The notes under the pieces were generated by a model. The model ran no database searches, was not told the DNA's origin, and was given only the letters and a program-made list of their open reading frames with translations. From a virus: 36,457 nucleotides of DNA. Position numbers and translations under genes: made by a program. How positions within the stretch are numbered: position 1 is the first letter of the stretch; each line of letters opens with the position of its first letter. Location: positions 1 to 36,457 of the IMG/VR virus record IMGVR_UViG_3300050821_005476. One strand, 5' to 3'. Below are positions 23,329 through 30,810 of this stretch, piece after piece.

Positions 23329-23698
23329 CGGCCCCCCAATTCCCGGTGCCCGTGGCGGTGGCCATCCAGCACCCGAGGCCGGTATCGGCCGGGTCGGTTA
23401 TCTCCCGCACTTGCGAGAGCACGAACCCGAGCCCGCGCGCTTTCACCGCCGAGCCCTCGGCCGGCCGGGCGTCGAGGGGCAGGTACAGGACACCCACGAG
23501 CCCGGCGGCCGGGGCGTACGGGCCTCGGCCGCCAGCGTCGGCGGCCCGCGGGTCCGAGCGGCCCCCGGCGAGCTGGAGGTTGCCCACGCCGCACCACCGC
23601 GGCCGCGGCGGGCTCGGCGGCGGGTCTTCCCACCCGTACCGGTCACTCGGGGCCGGGTCGAATAGCTCAACCGGGTCGTTGGCGAGGATTAGGGCCAC
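23318..23698 (-). CDS. Head-tail stopper / head closure protein
   Basis: A 126-residue protein, beginning VALILANDPVELFDPAP and followed by a Pro-rich stretch and beta-strands (LVGVLYLPLDARP, KARGLGFVLSQVREI). By gene order it is the head closure protein that plugs the connector until the tail joins. I chose the GTG at 23698 by analogy with family members starting near ALI..NDP; a GTG at 23719 would add seven residues. Confidence 0.6.
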   Translation of the reverse strand: MALILANDPVELFDPAPSDRYGWEDPPPSPPRPRWCGVGNLQLAGGRSDPRAADAGGRGPYAPAAGLVGVLYLPLDARPAEGSAVKARGLGFVLSQVREITDPADTGLGCWMATATGTGNWGADGR

Positions 23699-24078
23699 GG
23701 TTGCTCGCCCCAATCCCACTCGGGGGGCACCGGCCCGGGGTCGTCAACCGGGGCCACGAGGAGCGGCACCGATACGAGCCCCGACACAAACGAGCGGTGC
23801 CACTGTGCCCGAGCGATGGCCCGGCCGTAATCGCCGCCGGGCACCGCCGGGTTGTAAACGACAGACTGAGCCCCGGTCTGCACCGAGCTAACCGAGGCGG
23901 CCGGGGGCAGGGTGGCGGCGTACGCCTCCCACATGAGGGCCGCGGTGAGGTGATGGTCCTCATCATCGATGCCCCACCCGCGGCCGATGTCCTCGGCCAT
24001 CTCGACGGGCAGACCGCCGGGCGTGGGCGGGTCCAGAGGAGGCGCCCACGCCTGCCAGGCCGGGTCGGGGGTGGTCAC
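23689..24078 (-). CDS. Head-tail adaptor protein
   Basis: A 129-residue protein just after the major capsid gene. The segment AASVSSVQTGAQSVVYNPAVPGGDYGRAIARAQWHRSF matches the end region of actinophage head-tail connector/adaptor proteins, and the helical HHLTAALMWEAYAATLP fits their core. It attaches to the portal ring. The GTG start overlaps the capsid gene stop (GTGA at 24075-24078). Confidence 0.7.
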   Translation of the reverse strand: MTTPDPAWQAWAPPLDPPTPGGLPVEMAEDIGRGWGIDDEDHHLTAALMWEAYAATLPPAASVSSVQTGAQSVVYNPAVPGGDYGRAIARAQWHRSFVSGLVSVPLLVAPVDDPGPVPPEWDWGEQPWP

Positions 24079-25106
24079 TTCTTAGCGGCCGCCTTGCGCT
24101 CGCCGCCCTCGGGCTCGGCCTCGGCCCCGGGGTCAACCGGGCCGTGCGGGTGGTTAGCGAACAGGCCACCCGCGGGCGGGGTGAGGGCGGATAGCCGCAC
24201 CTTGGCGAACGGGGTAGCCCCGGCCGGAACCCGCTTAGTGACGGGCTTAACGATGCCGCACGCGAACCGAGCCCAGATTTTGCACGGGGTCACGTTGTCT
24301 TGGAACCCCGACACCTGCACCATGCCGGTAGTCGGGTCGGCGATAACGCCCGCGGGCTCAATGCGGAACCTGATGTCTTGCCGAACGCCGATGACCAGGT
24401 ATTGCCACGCCCCGGTGAATAGCTCGGCCGCGGTGGTCTGCGCAAAACCGCTGTAGGCGATGGGCACCCCGTAGAGCGTCGGCCGGGCCGCCGCGCCGAC
24501 CTGCTCGGAGCCGAGCAGGAGGGCGCCGGTTTCGTCACGCACACCGCGCAACATCGATTTGACCGAGAGGTCGGCCGCGTGCCCGTTCACCGCGAGCCCT
24601 TGCGCCTCAACCGCGCCCATAGCCCGGTTAACCCCGTCGACCGCGTCGATACCCACGGTCACCGGTAGCGAGTAGGCGGCGGCGGCGACACCGCCCACGG
24701 GGAAGGTCGCCGGGATGCCGGCCCCGCCGAACAGTACCGTTTCATCGAGGCGCACCGCGATAGCCTCGGCGAGCCGCGAGCGTGCCCACGTCCAGAGGTT
24801 AACGGTGTTGTCCTCTAGGTACTGGTCGGGGATGGCCACGACCGCCGAAATCTCCTCGGCCGTGATGACCTGGGGTGAGAGCTTGAGGTCGGTGTACTGC
24901 TTGCGGCCCGGCCCGGCCGGTTGCATGTTCGCGCCGGTCACCCACTGGGCCGAGGGCAGGGTGCCCGCAATCGGTATCTCGGTGATGCGCGTACCCATCG
25001 GCATAGTCTGGGCAAGCTGTAGCACCGTCGATTGCTGGGTCACCTCCTCGATGATTTGCTGTGAATACTCGTGGGGGATGATACCGGCGAAATCGGCGAG
25101 GGCCAC
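24075..25106 (-). CDS. Major capsid protein (HK97 fold)
   Basis: A 343-residue protein. The start (IIPHEYSQQIIEEVTQQSTVLQLAQTMPMGT), the EIPIAGTLPSAQWV strand, then DLKLSPQVITAEEISAVVAIPDQYLED and the AVRLDETVLFGGAG helix are those of HK97-fold capsid proteins. It forms the shell. The last 30 residues are charged (EPEGGERKAAAKK). The start is GTG with an excellent AAGGAGG, consistent with high expression. A 180-base gap separates it from the scaffold gene. Confidence 0.92.
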   Translation of the reverse strand: MALADFAGIIPHEYSQQIIEEVTQQSTVLQLAQTMPMGTRITEIPIAGTLPSAQWVTGANMQPAGPGRKQYTDLKLSPQVITAEEISAVVAIPDQYLEDNTVNLWTWARSRLAEAIAVRLDETVLFGGAGIPATFPVGGVAAAAYSLPVTVGIDAVDGVNRAMGAVEAQGLAVNGHAADLSVKSMLRGVRDETGALLLGSEQVGAAARPTLYGVPIAYSGFAQTTAAELFTGAWQYLVIGVRQDIRFRIEPAGVIADPTTGMVQVSGFQDNVTPCKIWARFACGIVKPVTKRVPAGATPFAKVRLSALTPPAGGLFANHPHGPVDPGAEAEPEGGERKAAAKK

Positions 25107-25287
25107 GGCGGCCGCCTCCTTAGAGCGTGCGAGGGTAGGGGGCTCGCCGCTTTAGCGTTACCCGCCGCGGTGCGTCACGCTCCCGCGGGGGCCGGGGCAT
25201 CCACCCCGTAAGCGCCCGGATTCGGCTACCGGCTGCCACTCCATCACGGTCGAGGCAACGCGACCACGATAACACCGCGCGGCCCGG
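25107..25287 (-). other. Intergenic leader of the capsid gene
   Basis: No gene is supported here. It is the longest gap inside the late operon and lies before its most abundant product, so it could hold an internal promoter or RNA processing site. No clear -10/-35 pair is seen; the only firm element is the AAGGAGG ribosome site next to the capsid GTG. Confidence 0.4.
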
Positions 25288-25806
25288 TTAGCCCCGGGCC
25301 ATCTGCTCGCGGAAAAAATCGCCGTTAGCCGGGGCGGCCGGGTCCCGCGGCCCGGCCGGAACGCGGCCCGGCGGCGGGGGCACCGCGGCGAGGTCGTCAA
25401 CCGCGGCCTTAATCGCGGCGGTGTCGGGCTTGCCGTCCTTAACGAGCTTGGCGAGGTCGAGGCGAGCTAGGGCCGCCTCGGGCTTAGCGATGCGCCCGGC
25501 GGCCGCGGCCCGGAACTCGGCGGCGGCGAGAGCTTGCGCATGTTCGGCGGCCGCCTCGGCCTTACCCGCCTCGCGGGCCTCGGTAACCGCCCGCTCCTGG
25601 TCGGTCATCGCGTCCTTAGTGAGCTTGCCGAGCTTATCCTCGGCCGCCTTGCGTTGCTTACGCTCATCATCGAGCACCGAGCGGAGCCGGGCTAGCTCCT
25701 CCTCGGGGCTACCGGCCGGGGGCGCCGGGGGAGCCGGGGGCGGGCTCGGCGGCGGCGGGTCGGCGGGCGGAGCCGGGGGCGCCGGGGGGGCCGGGGGTGT
25801 CGTCAT
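25288..25806 (-). CDS. Scaffolding protein
   Basis: A 172-residue protein. Residues 1-32 are almost all Pro/Ala (PPAP repeats). Residues 33-105 are a charged coiled-coil (EEELARLRSVLDDERKQRKAAEDKLGKL, DQERAVTEAREAGKAEAAAE). The C-terminal part (FREQMARG) should contact the capsid. This matches phage scaffold proteins encoded before the major capsid gene. The ATG at 25806 overlaps the MuF-like stop (ATGA). Confidence 0.85.
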   Translation of the reverse strand: MTTPPAPPAPPAPPADPPPPSPPPAPPAPPAGSPEEELARLRSVLDDERKQRKAAEDKLGKLTKDAMTDQERAVTEAREAGKAEAAAEHAQALAAAEFRAAAAGRIAKPEAALARLDLAKLVKDGKPDTAAIKAAVDDLAAVPPPPGRVPAGPRDPAAPANGDFFREQMARG

Positions 25807-26426
25807 CGTTTCGGTCCAATCTCGGGCTCGGCCGTGCAATGGCAATGCCCGTGAGCAGGGAACCCGGCGGCCGCCGGGCTGTAACCGCGCTCGGCGAGCG
25901 CAACGCAAAACGGGCACGCCCCCGGCCGAGCCCGGCGGATAACCCGCCCGGTGAGCCGCGGGTCCGTGCGTGAGGCGTATAGCGTGACGTGATTCGCCAC
26001 ACGGTAGGGCTCGGATGAGGCGAGGCGGGCCAGCCACGAGGCCACCGCCCCGGCGCACTCCTCGGCCGTGGCCCCGGCGGCCGCGCGGGCCAGCCACACC
26101 GAGGGCGCGAGCCGGGTCATGTCAGACAGGCGGCCACCCGAGGCCGAGGAGCCCACGAGCCCGGCCGGTATGCGGAACGGGCCGCCGGGGCGGCCGCCCG
26201 CTAGCACCGTGAGGGCGAGGAGCCACCGCGCGGTCTCGGCCGCGGTGAACTCCTGGGCGCCCTCGGTCCACGAGGCGGTCACCTCGGCCGCGAGCCCCGC
26301 CGAATACAGCGGCCGCCGCGGGTCCCACAAGATGAGCCACACCGCGGCGAGCCGCGCGAGGAGCCCGTTAACCGCCCCGCCGAGGCGGAGCCGGTAGGCG
26401 TCACCCAGAGCCACGCTAACGGCCAC
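25803..26426 (-). CDS. MuF-like minor capsid / head morphogenesis protein
   Basis: A 207-residue protein. The C-terminal PGACPFCVALAERGYSPAAAGFPAHGHCHCTAEPEIG has the CxxC...FPAH.HCxC signature of MuF/VG15-like capsid proteins, likely a zinc site. The N-terminal region is helical (AETARWLLALTVL). It is usually a minor head protein bound near the portal. The GTG start lies at the portal stop (TAG overlaps GTG by one base). Confidence 0.8.
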   Translation of the reverse strand: MAVSVALGDAYRLRLGGAVNGLLARLAAVWLILWDPRRPLYSAGLAAEVTASWTEGAQEFTAAETARWLLALTVLAGGRPGGPFRIPAGLVGSSASGGRLSDMTRLAPSVWLARAAAGATAEECAGAVASWLARLASSEPYRVANHVTLYASRTDPRLTGRVIRRARPGACPFCVALAERGYSPAAAGFPAHGHCHCTAEPEIGPKR

Positions 26427-27823
26427 TACGCCCCGCCCTGCCCGGTTACGCCACCCGCGGCCAGTAGCCGCGCATACTCGCCCTCGGGGCCGCCCAGAGC
26501 CCCTAGGGCGTTAGCCAACTGCTCGGCCTGCTCGGCCGCGCGGAGCGTACGCCACCGGTCGATTTCTTGCGGGCTCGCCCCGTACTTAGCCCATATCACC
26601 TCTTGCGGGATATTGATTGGCGGGGCGCCGAGCTTGCTTAGGGCGTCGGCGAGCTGGGCCACCGAGCGGGTCTCGAAATCGGCCCATATCACCTCGGCCC
26701 CGAGGTCGGCGGCCGCCGGGTTGCCCGTGAGGCGGAGGGCGTACCGGGCGGCGGTCTCCCACCCCTCGCCGACGTGCAACGAGCGGCGGCGGCACTTGGC
26801 CACGAGGCCGGCCTCGGCCGCCTTGATGGCATCGGCCGACAGGTTGGCGATTTGCCCGAGGAGGTAGTGCGGCGGGGTCTGGGTTATCGCCGCCATCTGG
26901 TTAACGTCCTGCTCAACCGAATCGAGGTAGCCGCGGAGGGCCGACTCGGGGAAGCTCCCGAACCGGGCGTCGGGGTTTTCGTTGGCGAGCAGGCGGTTAG
27001 CCCCGATGTCATACGGGGCCACCGGCCGGGTTATCTCGGTGCCATCGGCCGAGGTGACAGTCTGCCGGGCTATCTTGACCCCGGTCGCCCAGATTTGCCG
27101 GAACGCCGAGTAATCGGTTGCCACGAGCCGGGCAAACAACACCGTGTTAATCCGGTCCTGTATCGGTATGCACGAGTGAAGCTCAGACCTCGGCCACCCG
27201 TGGGTCCGCGGTTGCGGGGTTATCTCAATCATGCCCACCGCCCCGGCCGGGTTGGGGAGCACCTCGGGCGGCCCCGTGGCGCCGGCGTGCCACGTGGCGA
27301 TAACGTCAGGCAACATGAGCACCTCGGTACGGCGGCCGAGGGCCTCGGACCCGAACCGCTTGTAACCCGCCGCGCGGCGGCGGCGTGAGCCGGGCTCATA
27401 CAACACCGTTGCCTCGCGCGGGCTCTCGGCCGTCATCTCGACCCCGACCGGGCTATCCGGGTCGGGTTGCACGAGCACAAACGAGGAGCCGCACACCAGA
27501 GCGTCCGATTGCACTAGCTCGGCGTCGGCGTCCATCTGGTTGGCCTGCCAGATAGCCCACGCGTCCTCACCGCCGGTACCGGCGAACCGGAACCCGACGA
27601 CCTGTAGCCGCTCGGCGACCGCGTTCGCCACAAGCTCGCACCAATTCGCGCCGGCCTCTCGGATGAACGCCCGGAACGCGTGCCGCTCGGTGGTGTCGAG
27701 GATGACCGGTATTGCCTCCTCACCGTCGTAATACTCCTGATAGCGGGTCACCCGCGCGACCTGAGCGTCGAGGTGCCGCTCGGCCGCGGCCCGCCACGCC
27801 TGTAGCTCGTTCTCATCCATCAT
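26426..27823 (-). CDS. Portal protein
   Basis: A 465-residue protein of the SPP1 gp6-like type. Features include the N-terminal helix and YQEYYDGEEAIPVIL, the NWCELVANAVAERLQVVGFRF strand-turn region, PQPRTHGWPRSELHSCIPIQDRINTVLFARL and the tunnel-helix region with MAAITQTPPHYLLGQIANLSADAIKAAEAGL. It makes the dodecameric DNA channel at the head vertex. GGAAGGGCGCC precedes tandem ATGs at 27823 and 27820; either may be used. Confidence 0.92.
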   Translation of the reverse strand: MMDENELQAWRAAAERHLDAQVARVTRYQEYYDGEEAIPVILDTTERHAFRAFIREAGANWCELVANAVAERLQVVGFRFAGTGGEDAWAIWQANQMDADAELVQSDALVCGSSFVLVQPDPDSPVGVEMTAESPREATVLYEPGSRRRRAAGYKRFGSEALGRRTEVLMLPDVIATWHAGATGPPEVLPNPAGAVGMIEITPQPRTHGWPRSELHSCIPIQDRINTVLFARLVATDYSAFRQIWATGVKIARQTVTSADGTEITRPVAPYDIGANRLLANENPDARFGSFPESALRGYLDSVEQDVNQMAAITQTPPHYLLGQIANLSADAIKAAEAGLVAKCRRRSLHVGEGWETAARYALRLTGNPAAADLGAEVIWADFETRSVAQLADALSKLGAPPINIPQEVIWAKYGASPQEIDRWRTLRAAEQAEQLANALGALGGPEGEYARLLAAGGVTGQGGA

Positions 27824-27838
27824 CGGGGCGCCCTTCCA

Positions 27839-29470
27839 CTAGAAACCGGCGGCGAGGTAGTCATCGTGCGGCGGGGCCGCGGCGTGGCGTATGGCCCGGT
27901 CCAGCGCCATCACCGCGGCGACCATTGAGTCGATTTTGTCAGTCGACCGCGATTTGTCGGGCTTGAGGTTGCCCGCCGGGTCGGTACGCACGATGAGGTT
28001 ACCGGCCTGCCACGCGATAAGCGGGTTACCCCCGTGCCGGTACAACCCCGAGGCGATGAGGCGGAGTAGCTCTTTTGTCGGGCCGCTCATCGTGGCGAAC
28101 CCCTGCCCGACCTGTATGAGCGGGAACCCCTCGTCTATCAAATCGCTGGCCATCTGGGTAGCCCCCCACCGGTCGAACGCTATCTCGCGGAGGTCGTACC
28201 GCTCGGCGTCGGTGCGCAACGCTACTTTGATGGCCTCGTAATCAATCACGTTGCCATCGGTGACGGTGAGGAGCCCCGCCGCGGCCCACACCGACGCGCG
28301 GCCCCCGGTGCGCCGGTCGAGGTCGGGCACTTGCGATTCGGGGGTGAACACCCGCCAAATCACGTCGTGCCCCCCGCGGGCGTCGGGAAAATCGAGGGCG
28401 TACGAGGCGAGGTCGATAGTCGAGGCCAGGTCGAGGCCGGCGTAACACGTGCGGCCGTCGAGGGCGGGCGGCGGCCCGGCGTAGGCATTCCACCGGGTCA
28501 TGTCGATAGCCCGGCCCGCTTGCGGCGTTTGCATGTTGAGCCGGTACTGTTTGAACGCCCGCTCGGCCGCCGGGTTGGCCACCGCCTTAGCGCACTCCGA
28601 CCGCAGCACCCGCGGGTCCAGATAGTCACCGAGGCCGGGGTTAGCCAGCGCCCACACGGCCTCATCGGTCCAATCCGCATCGGGCGGCACCGCGAACAGC
28701 ACCACGAGCCGGGCATGGTCCAACTCGGGGTCCTCTAGCACCTGCTCAGACCACGTACGCTCGGCGGCCGCGAACCCGGCCGGGTCGTTATCGGCGGTGG
28801 TGGCCAGGATGAGGAGGGGCTCGGCCCTCGCGCCGAACCCGGTACGCAACGCGTCGTAAAGCTCTCTCGACGGCTGGGTCAGTAGCTCATCGATGTAGGC
28901 GGCGTGCGGGTTGGGGCCGAGGGCGCCCGCGGCGTCACCGGCCATCACCGCGAAAAATGAGGCGGTCGATTCGTCGGCGATGCGGGCGGCCGAGCGGGCC
29001 ACGGCCAGGCGGCGGGCGAGGATGGGGGAGAGCTGCACCATGCGCGCGGCGGCCCGGTACGCTAGCCCGGCCTGGTCTTTGTCGAGGGCCAGCCCGTAAA
29101 TCTCGGCGGAGTCCTCACCGTCACCCACGAGCATGTAAAGCATGATTCCGGCGATTAGCTCGGTTTTGCCGTTTTTCCTCGCGGTCGAGAGGTAGCACTC
29201 TCGGTAGCGTCGGACGTAGCGGCGGCGGGCCGGGTCATACTCGACGGTGCCGAACAGCGGGCGGAGCACCCGCTCGCGCTCCCACGTGGCGGGGATGAAC
29301 GCCCGCCGGGCGTAGTCGCCTTTTGTGTGACAGAGCAACTCGGTAAAGAACGCGACCACGTGGCGGGCTCGGGGCTCGCATAGGTGCTCACCGCGGCGGC
29401 GGCACGTCTCGCCGTCGAACACCCGGCCACACGGCGGGAACCGTCGCCGGTCCTGCCGTGGTGGTGCCAT
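27839..29470 (-). CDS. Terminase large subunit
   Basis: A 543-residue packaging ATPase-nuclease. The Walker A region is STARKNGKT (95-103) and Walker B is AAYIDELL (190-197), followed by an ATTADN coupling motif near 223-228. The nuclease domain begins at TCYAGLDLAST (D347), with a later conserved acidic motif at DKIDSMVAA near the C-terminus. It cuts concatemeric DNA and pumps it into the head. A Cys-rich N-terminus (CGRVFDGETCRRRGEHLC) could bind zinc. It starts the late operon. The small subunit gene is 5.4 kb away, unlike the usual adjacent pair. Confidence 0.93.
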   Translation of the reverse strand: MAPPRQDRRRFPPCGRVFDGETCRRRGEHLCEPRARHVVAFFTELLCHTKGDYARRAFIPATWERERVLRPLFGTVEYDPARRRYVRRYRECYLSTARKNGKTELIAGIMLYMLVGDGEDSAEIYGLALDKDQAGLAYRAAARMVQLSPILARRLAVARSAARIADESTASFFAVMAGDAAGALGPNPHAAYIDELLTQPSRELYDALRTGFGARAEPLLILATTADNDPAGFAAAERTWSEQVLEDPELDHARLVVLFAVPPDADWTDEAVWALANPGLGDYLDPRVLRSECAKAVANPAAERAFKQYRLNMQTPQAGRAIDMTRWNAYAGPPPALDGRTCYAGLDLASTIDLASYALDFPDARGGHDVIWRVFTPESQVPDLDRRTGGRASVWAAAGLLTVTDGNVIDYEAIKVALRTDAERYDLREIAFDRWGATQMASDLIDEGFPLIQVGQGFATMSGPTKELLRLIASGLYRHGGNPLIAWQAGNLIVRTDPAGNLKPDKSRSTDKIDSMVAAVMALDRAIRHAAAPPHDDYLAAGF

Positions 29471-29601
29471 AGCGTAATCATGCCGTTAGCTGGGCAAAGA
29501 TGCGAGCTTGGCGGGGTTGACACCGCTTACGGACCTGTAGTTTGGTTGCGGTCGGTCACCGGTAGTGGGGTGTTTCACTCTCGGTCAACCACGAGGTCGA
29601 G

Positions 29602-29636
29602 CCGTGGTGAACCGCGGTTTTTGCGGTTTACCACGG
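29602..29636 (+). repeat. 14-bp hairpin, GGTTTTT loop
   Basis: CCGTGGTGAACCGC pairs with GCGGTTTACCACGG around a 7-base GGTTTTT loop. The single non-complementary position is G/T, which pairs (G-U) only in RNA made from the + strand; on the minus strand it would be an A-C mismatch. This hints that the functional transcript is rightward. Confidence 0.6.
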
Positions 29637-29655
29637 GGGGTCTTGACCTTAGACC

Positions 29656-29674
29656 CCTCAACCTCTGGTTGAGG
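29656..29674. repeat. 8-bp perfect inverted repeat
   Basis: CCTCAACC, TCT, GGTTGAGG. It could be an RNA hairpin or protein binding site between the large terminase start and the candidate small RNA. Confidence 0.55.
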
Positions 29675-29765
29675 TTAGGGCGGGGCCACCGTCGAGGGCC
29701 GGTAACGGTTAGGCGACCGCTACCGCCTCGGTGCGGTGTTGCGCTTCCGCCACCGACCGTTATTC

Positions 29766-29774
29766 TGCTATATT
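29766..29774 (+). promoter_or_regulatory. Promoter-like TGCTATATT (extended -10)
   Basis: Extended -10 of the TGCTAnnnT form, here with a near-ideal TATATT. It is rightward, 40 bases before the terminator stem; transcription would start near 29781. No good -35 is seen at 17-18 bases. Confidence 0.5.
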
Positions 29775-29780
29775 CGAGGC

Positions 29781-29856
29781 GCCTAGTTACGTGGGTCAAA
29801 ACGTAGTCCGGCCGAGGTGGGAGGCACAACCCCCTCGGCCGGGCCGTTTTTTATTT
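29781..29856 (+). ncRNA. Candidate small phage RNA (~75 nt)
   Basis: The segment lies between a TGCTATATT promoter-like site and a strong intrinsic terminator, and has no open frame of note. The predicted RNA would have a short 5' hairpin (TACGT/ACGTA around an 8-base loop, 29789-29806) and the terminator stem. No rightward gene ends here that would need this terminator, which is the main argument for an RNA. The true 5' end is a guess. It could be an antisense regulator, a packaging-associated RNA next to terL, or a relic. Confidence 0.45.
29806..29856 (+). terminator. Strong intrinsic terminator
   Basis: CCGGCCGAGG (29808-29817) pairs with CCTCGGCCGG (29833-29842). The stem can extend outward by a T-G and a G-C pair to 12 base pairs. 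It is followed at once by CG and then TTTTTTATTTT. The T tract is on the + strand only, so it stops rightward transcription. This is the clearest T-tract terminator in the window. Confidence 0.8.
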
Positions 29857-29884
29857 TGCCTCCGCTTGGGATTTGGGTCGCGGC

Positions 29885-29915
29885 GAGCCCGGCCGAGCGA
29901 CACCCGGCCGGGCTC
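29885..29915 (-). terminator. 11-bp stem after the leftward operon
   Basis: GAGCCCGGCCG and CGGCCGGGCTC form a perfect 11-base stem with a 9-base loop, 24 bases beyond the stop of the gene at 29939. It lacks a T tract on either strand, so it is a hairpin terminator of the non-canonical kind or an RNA 3'-end protector. Confidence 0.5.
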
Positions 29916-29917
29916 AT

Positions 29918-29944
29918 CGGTGCTACCGCGTTGCGGTGCTACCG
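29918..29944. repeat. Two direct repeats CGGTGCTACCG
   Basis: Identical 11-base copies at 29918-29928 and 29934-29944, 16 bases apart; the second overlaps the TAG stop of the gene at 29939. Each includes GGTGCTACC, which also occurs at the promoter-like sites near 2972 and 34069, so these may be extra binding sites for the same regulator. Confidence 0.5.
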
Positions 29945-30505
29945 GCGGAGCGTGGGCTCGGGGTCGACCTCGGGTAGCTCATCGGTCGGCGGAGACAGCA
30001 CCCACGCCCACCGCGCGGCCGCCGCGTAGAACACCGCCACCCACTCGCCCGGGTGCCCCTGCTCGGGGTGCCGGGGCTCGGCGTCCTCCTCGGTGTCGCC
30101 CATCACCACCCACGCGGGCCACCCCGCCCCGATGGCGCGAGCTTTGGCGGTGGTGACGGTGATAAACCGCGCGTGGTTGAGGTCGGGCAACTCGGGGTGC
30201 TCGCCGAGGTCGACCGCCTCGATGATGGGGTACGGGCCGCGTTCGGCCGGGGGCCGCGGTAGCCCCTGGTCGGGCCGCTCGGGGCGGCCGGGCCACTCGG
30301 GCCGCTCGGGGAACACGGGGCCGCCGCCTATGCCGGGCTCATCGGGCACCCACGGGAACTCGGGCGACCCGGGCTCCCACGGCCCCTCGGGGAACTCGGG
30401 TATGCCCCAATCGGGCGGGCCGCCGGGCTCGCCGCGGTCGGGCCACGAGGGGCGGCGGGGCGGAACGTACGCCCGCATTTTCACGTACACATCTCGGTAT
30501 GGCAT
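29939..30505 (-). CDS. Hypothetical Pro-rich protein
   Basis: A 188-residue protein of unknown function. Residues 13-90 are dominated by Pro, Gly, Glu and Trp in loose repeats (GPWEPGSPEFPWVPDEPG, RPEWPGRPERPDQG), likely extended. Residues 90-175 look globular: PYPIIEAVDLGEHPEL, FITVTTAKARAIGAGWPAWVVMG, GEWVAVFYAAAARWAWVL. A strong GAGGAGG precedes the ATG. It is the last gene of the operon that starts at 34009, with a hairpin just after it. Confidence 0.68.
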   Translation of the reverse strand: MPYRDVYVKMRAYVPPRRPSWPDRGEPGGPPDWGIPEFPEGPWEPGSPEFPWVPDEPGIGGGPVFPERPEWPGRPERPDQGLPRPPAERGPYPIIEAVDLGEHPELPDLNHARFITVTTAKARAIGAGWPAWVVMGDTEEDAEPRHPEQGHPGEWVAVFYAAAARWAWVLSPPTDELPEVDPEPTLRR

Positions 30506-30789
30506 GGCCGGGTCCTCCTCTGGGTTTGCTCCCGCTCCTCGGCCAGCCTAACTAAGTCATGCCCGCACGGTAGCCCGGCGGGTGATAGCCCCGCGTGACA
30601 GACCGCCGATTGCTCGGCGTGGCCGGGGGCGTCGAGCCACTCGGCGACCGCGGCGTATAGCCGGGGGTCGGCGGGCCGCCCGCGGCCGAGGGACTCGTTA
30701 ATCTTGTGCATCGGCCGGGCGACCGGGTCGCGGTAGTCGGCACACGCGACCCGGCCGTCGAGCAGGCGGATAACCACGTGCCACGGCAT
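30481..30789 (-). CDS. Hypothetical protein
   Basis: A 102-residue protein that I do not recognise. It begins with beta-like PWHVVIRLLDGRVACADYRD, has a helix (PRLYAAVAEWLDAPGHAEQS), two later Cys/His pairs (VCHAGLS, PCGHDLVRL) and an Arg/Thr-rich end with CHTEMC. The Cys and His number suggests metal binding. No ribosome site is seen; instead the 21-base gap upstream is A/T-rich (two TTACAAA-like copies), which is odd for this genome. Confidence 0.62.
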   Translation of the reverse strand: MPWHVVIRLLDGRVACADYRDPVARPMHKINESLGRGRPADPRLYAAVAEWLDAPGHAEQSAVCHAGLSPAGLPCGHDLVRLAEEREQTQRRTRPCHTEMCT

Positions 30790-30810
30790 GATTTGTAATT
30801 TTTGTAACGG

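Larger units (their letters stand above)
29471..29938. other. Structured non-coding region beside terL
   Basis: A 468-base region without a convincing gene and with lower GC than its surroundings. It contains, in order: TTGACA (29517-29522) on the + strand; a 14-base stem hairpin (29602-29636); an 8-base stem (29656-29674); a promoter-like TGCTATATT (29766-29774); a strong rightward terminator (29806-29856); an 11-base stem (29885-29915); and two direct repeats (29918-29944). Leftward, TTGACC (29799-29794) with GAATAT 18 bases downstream is a possible promoter for the late operon. It may also hold a packaging site. Confidence 0.6.

Noticed and set aside
29384-29806. A 140-codon rightward frame next to the + strand terminator
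   Set aside because: Its first third overlaps the large terminase on the other strand and the rest covers hairpins. The translation lacks domain-like features and there is no ribosome site, so I treat the terminator as serving an RNA instead.
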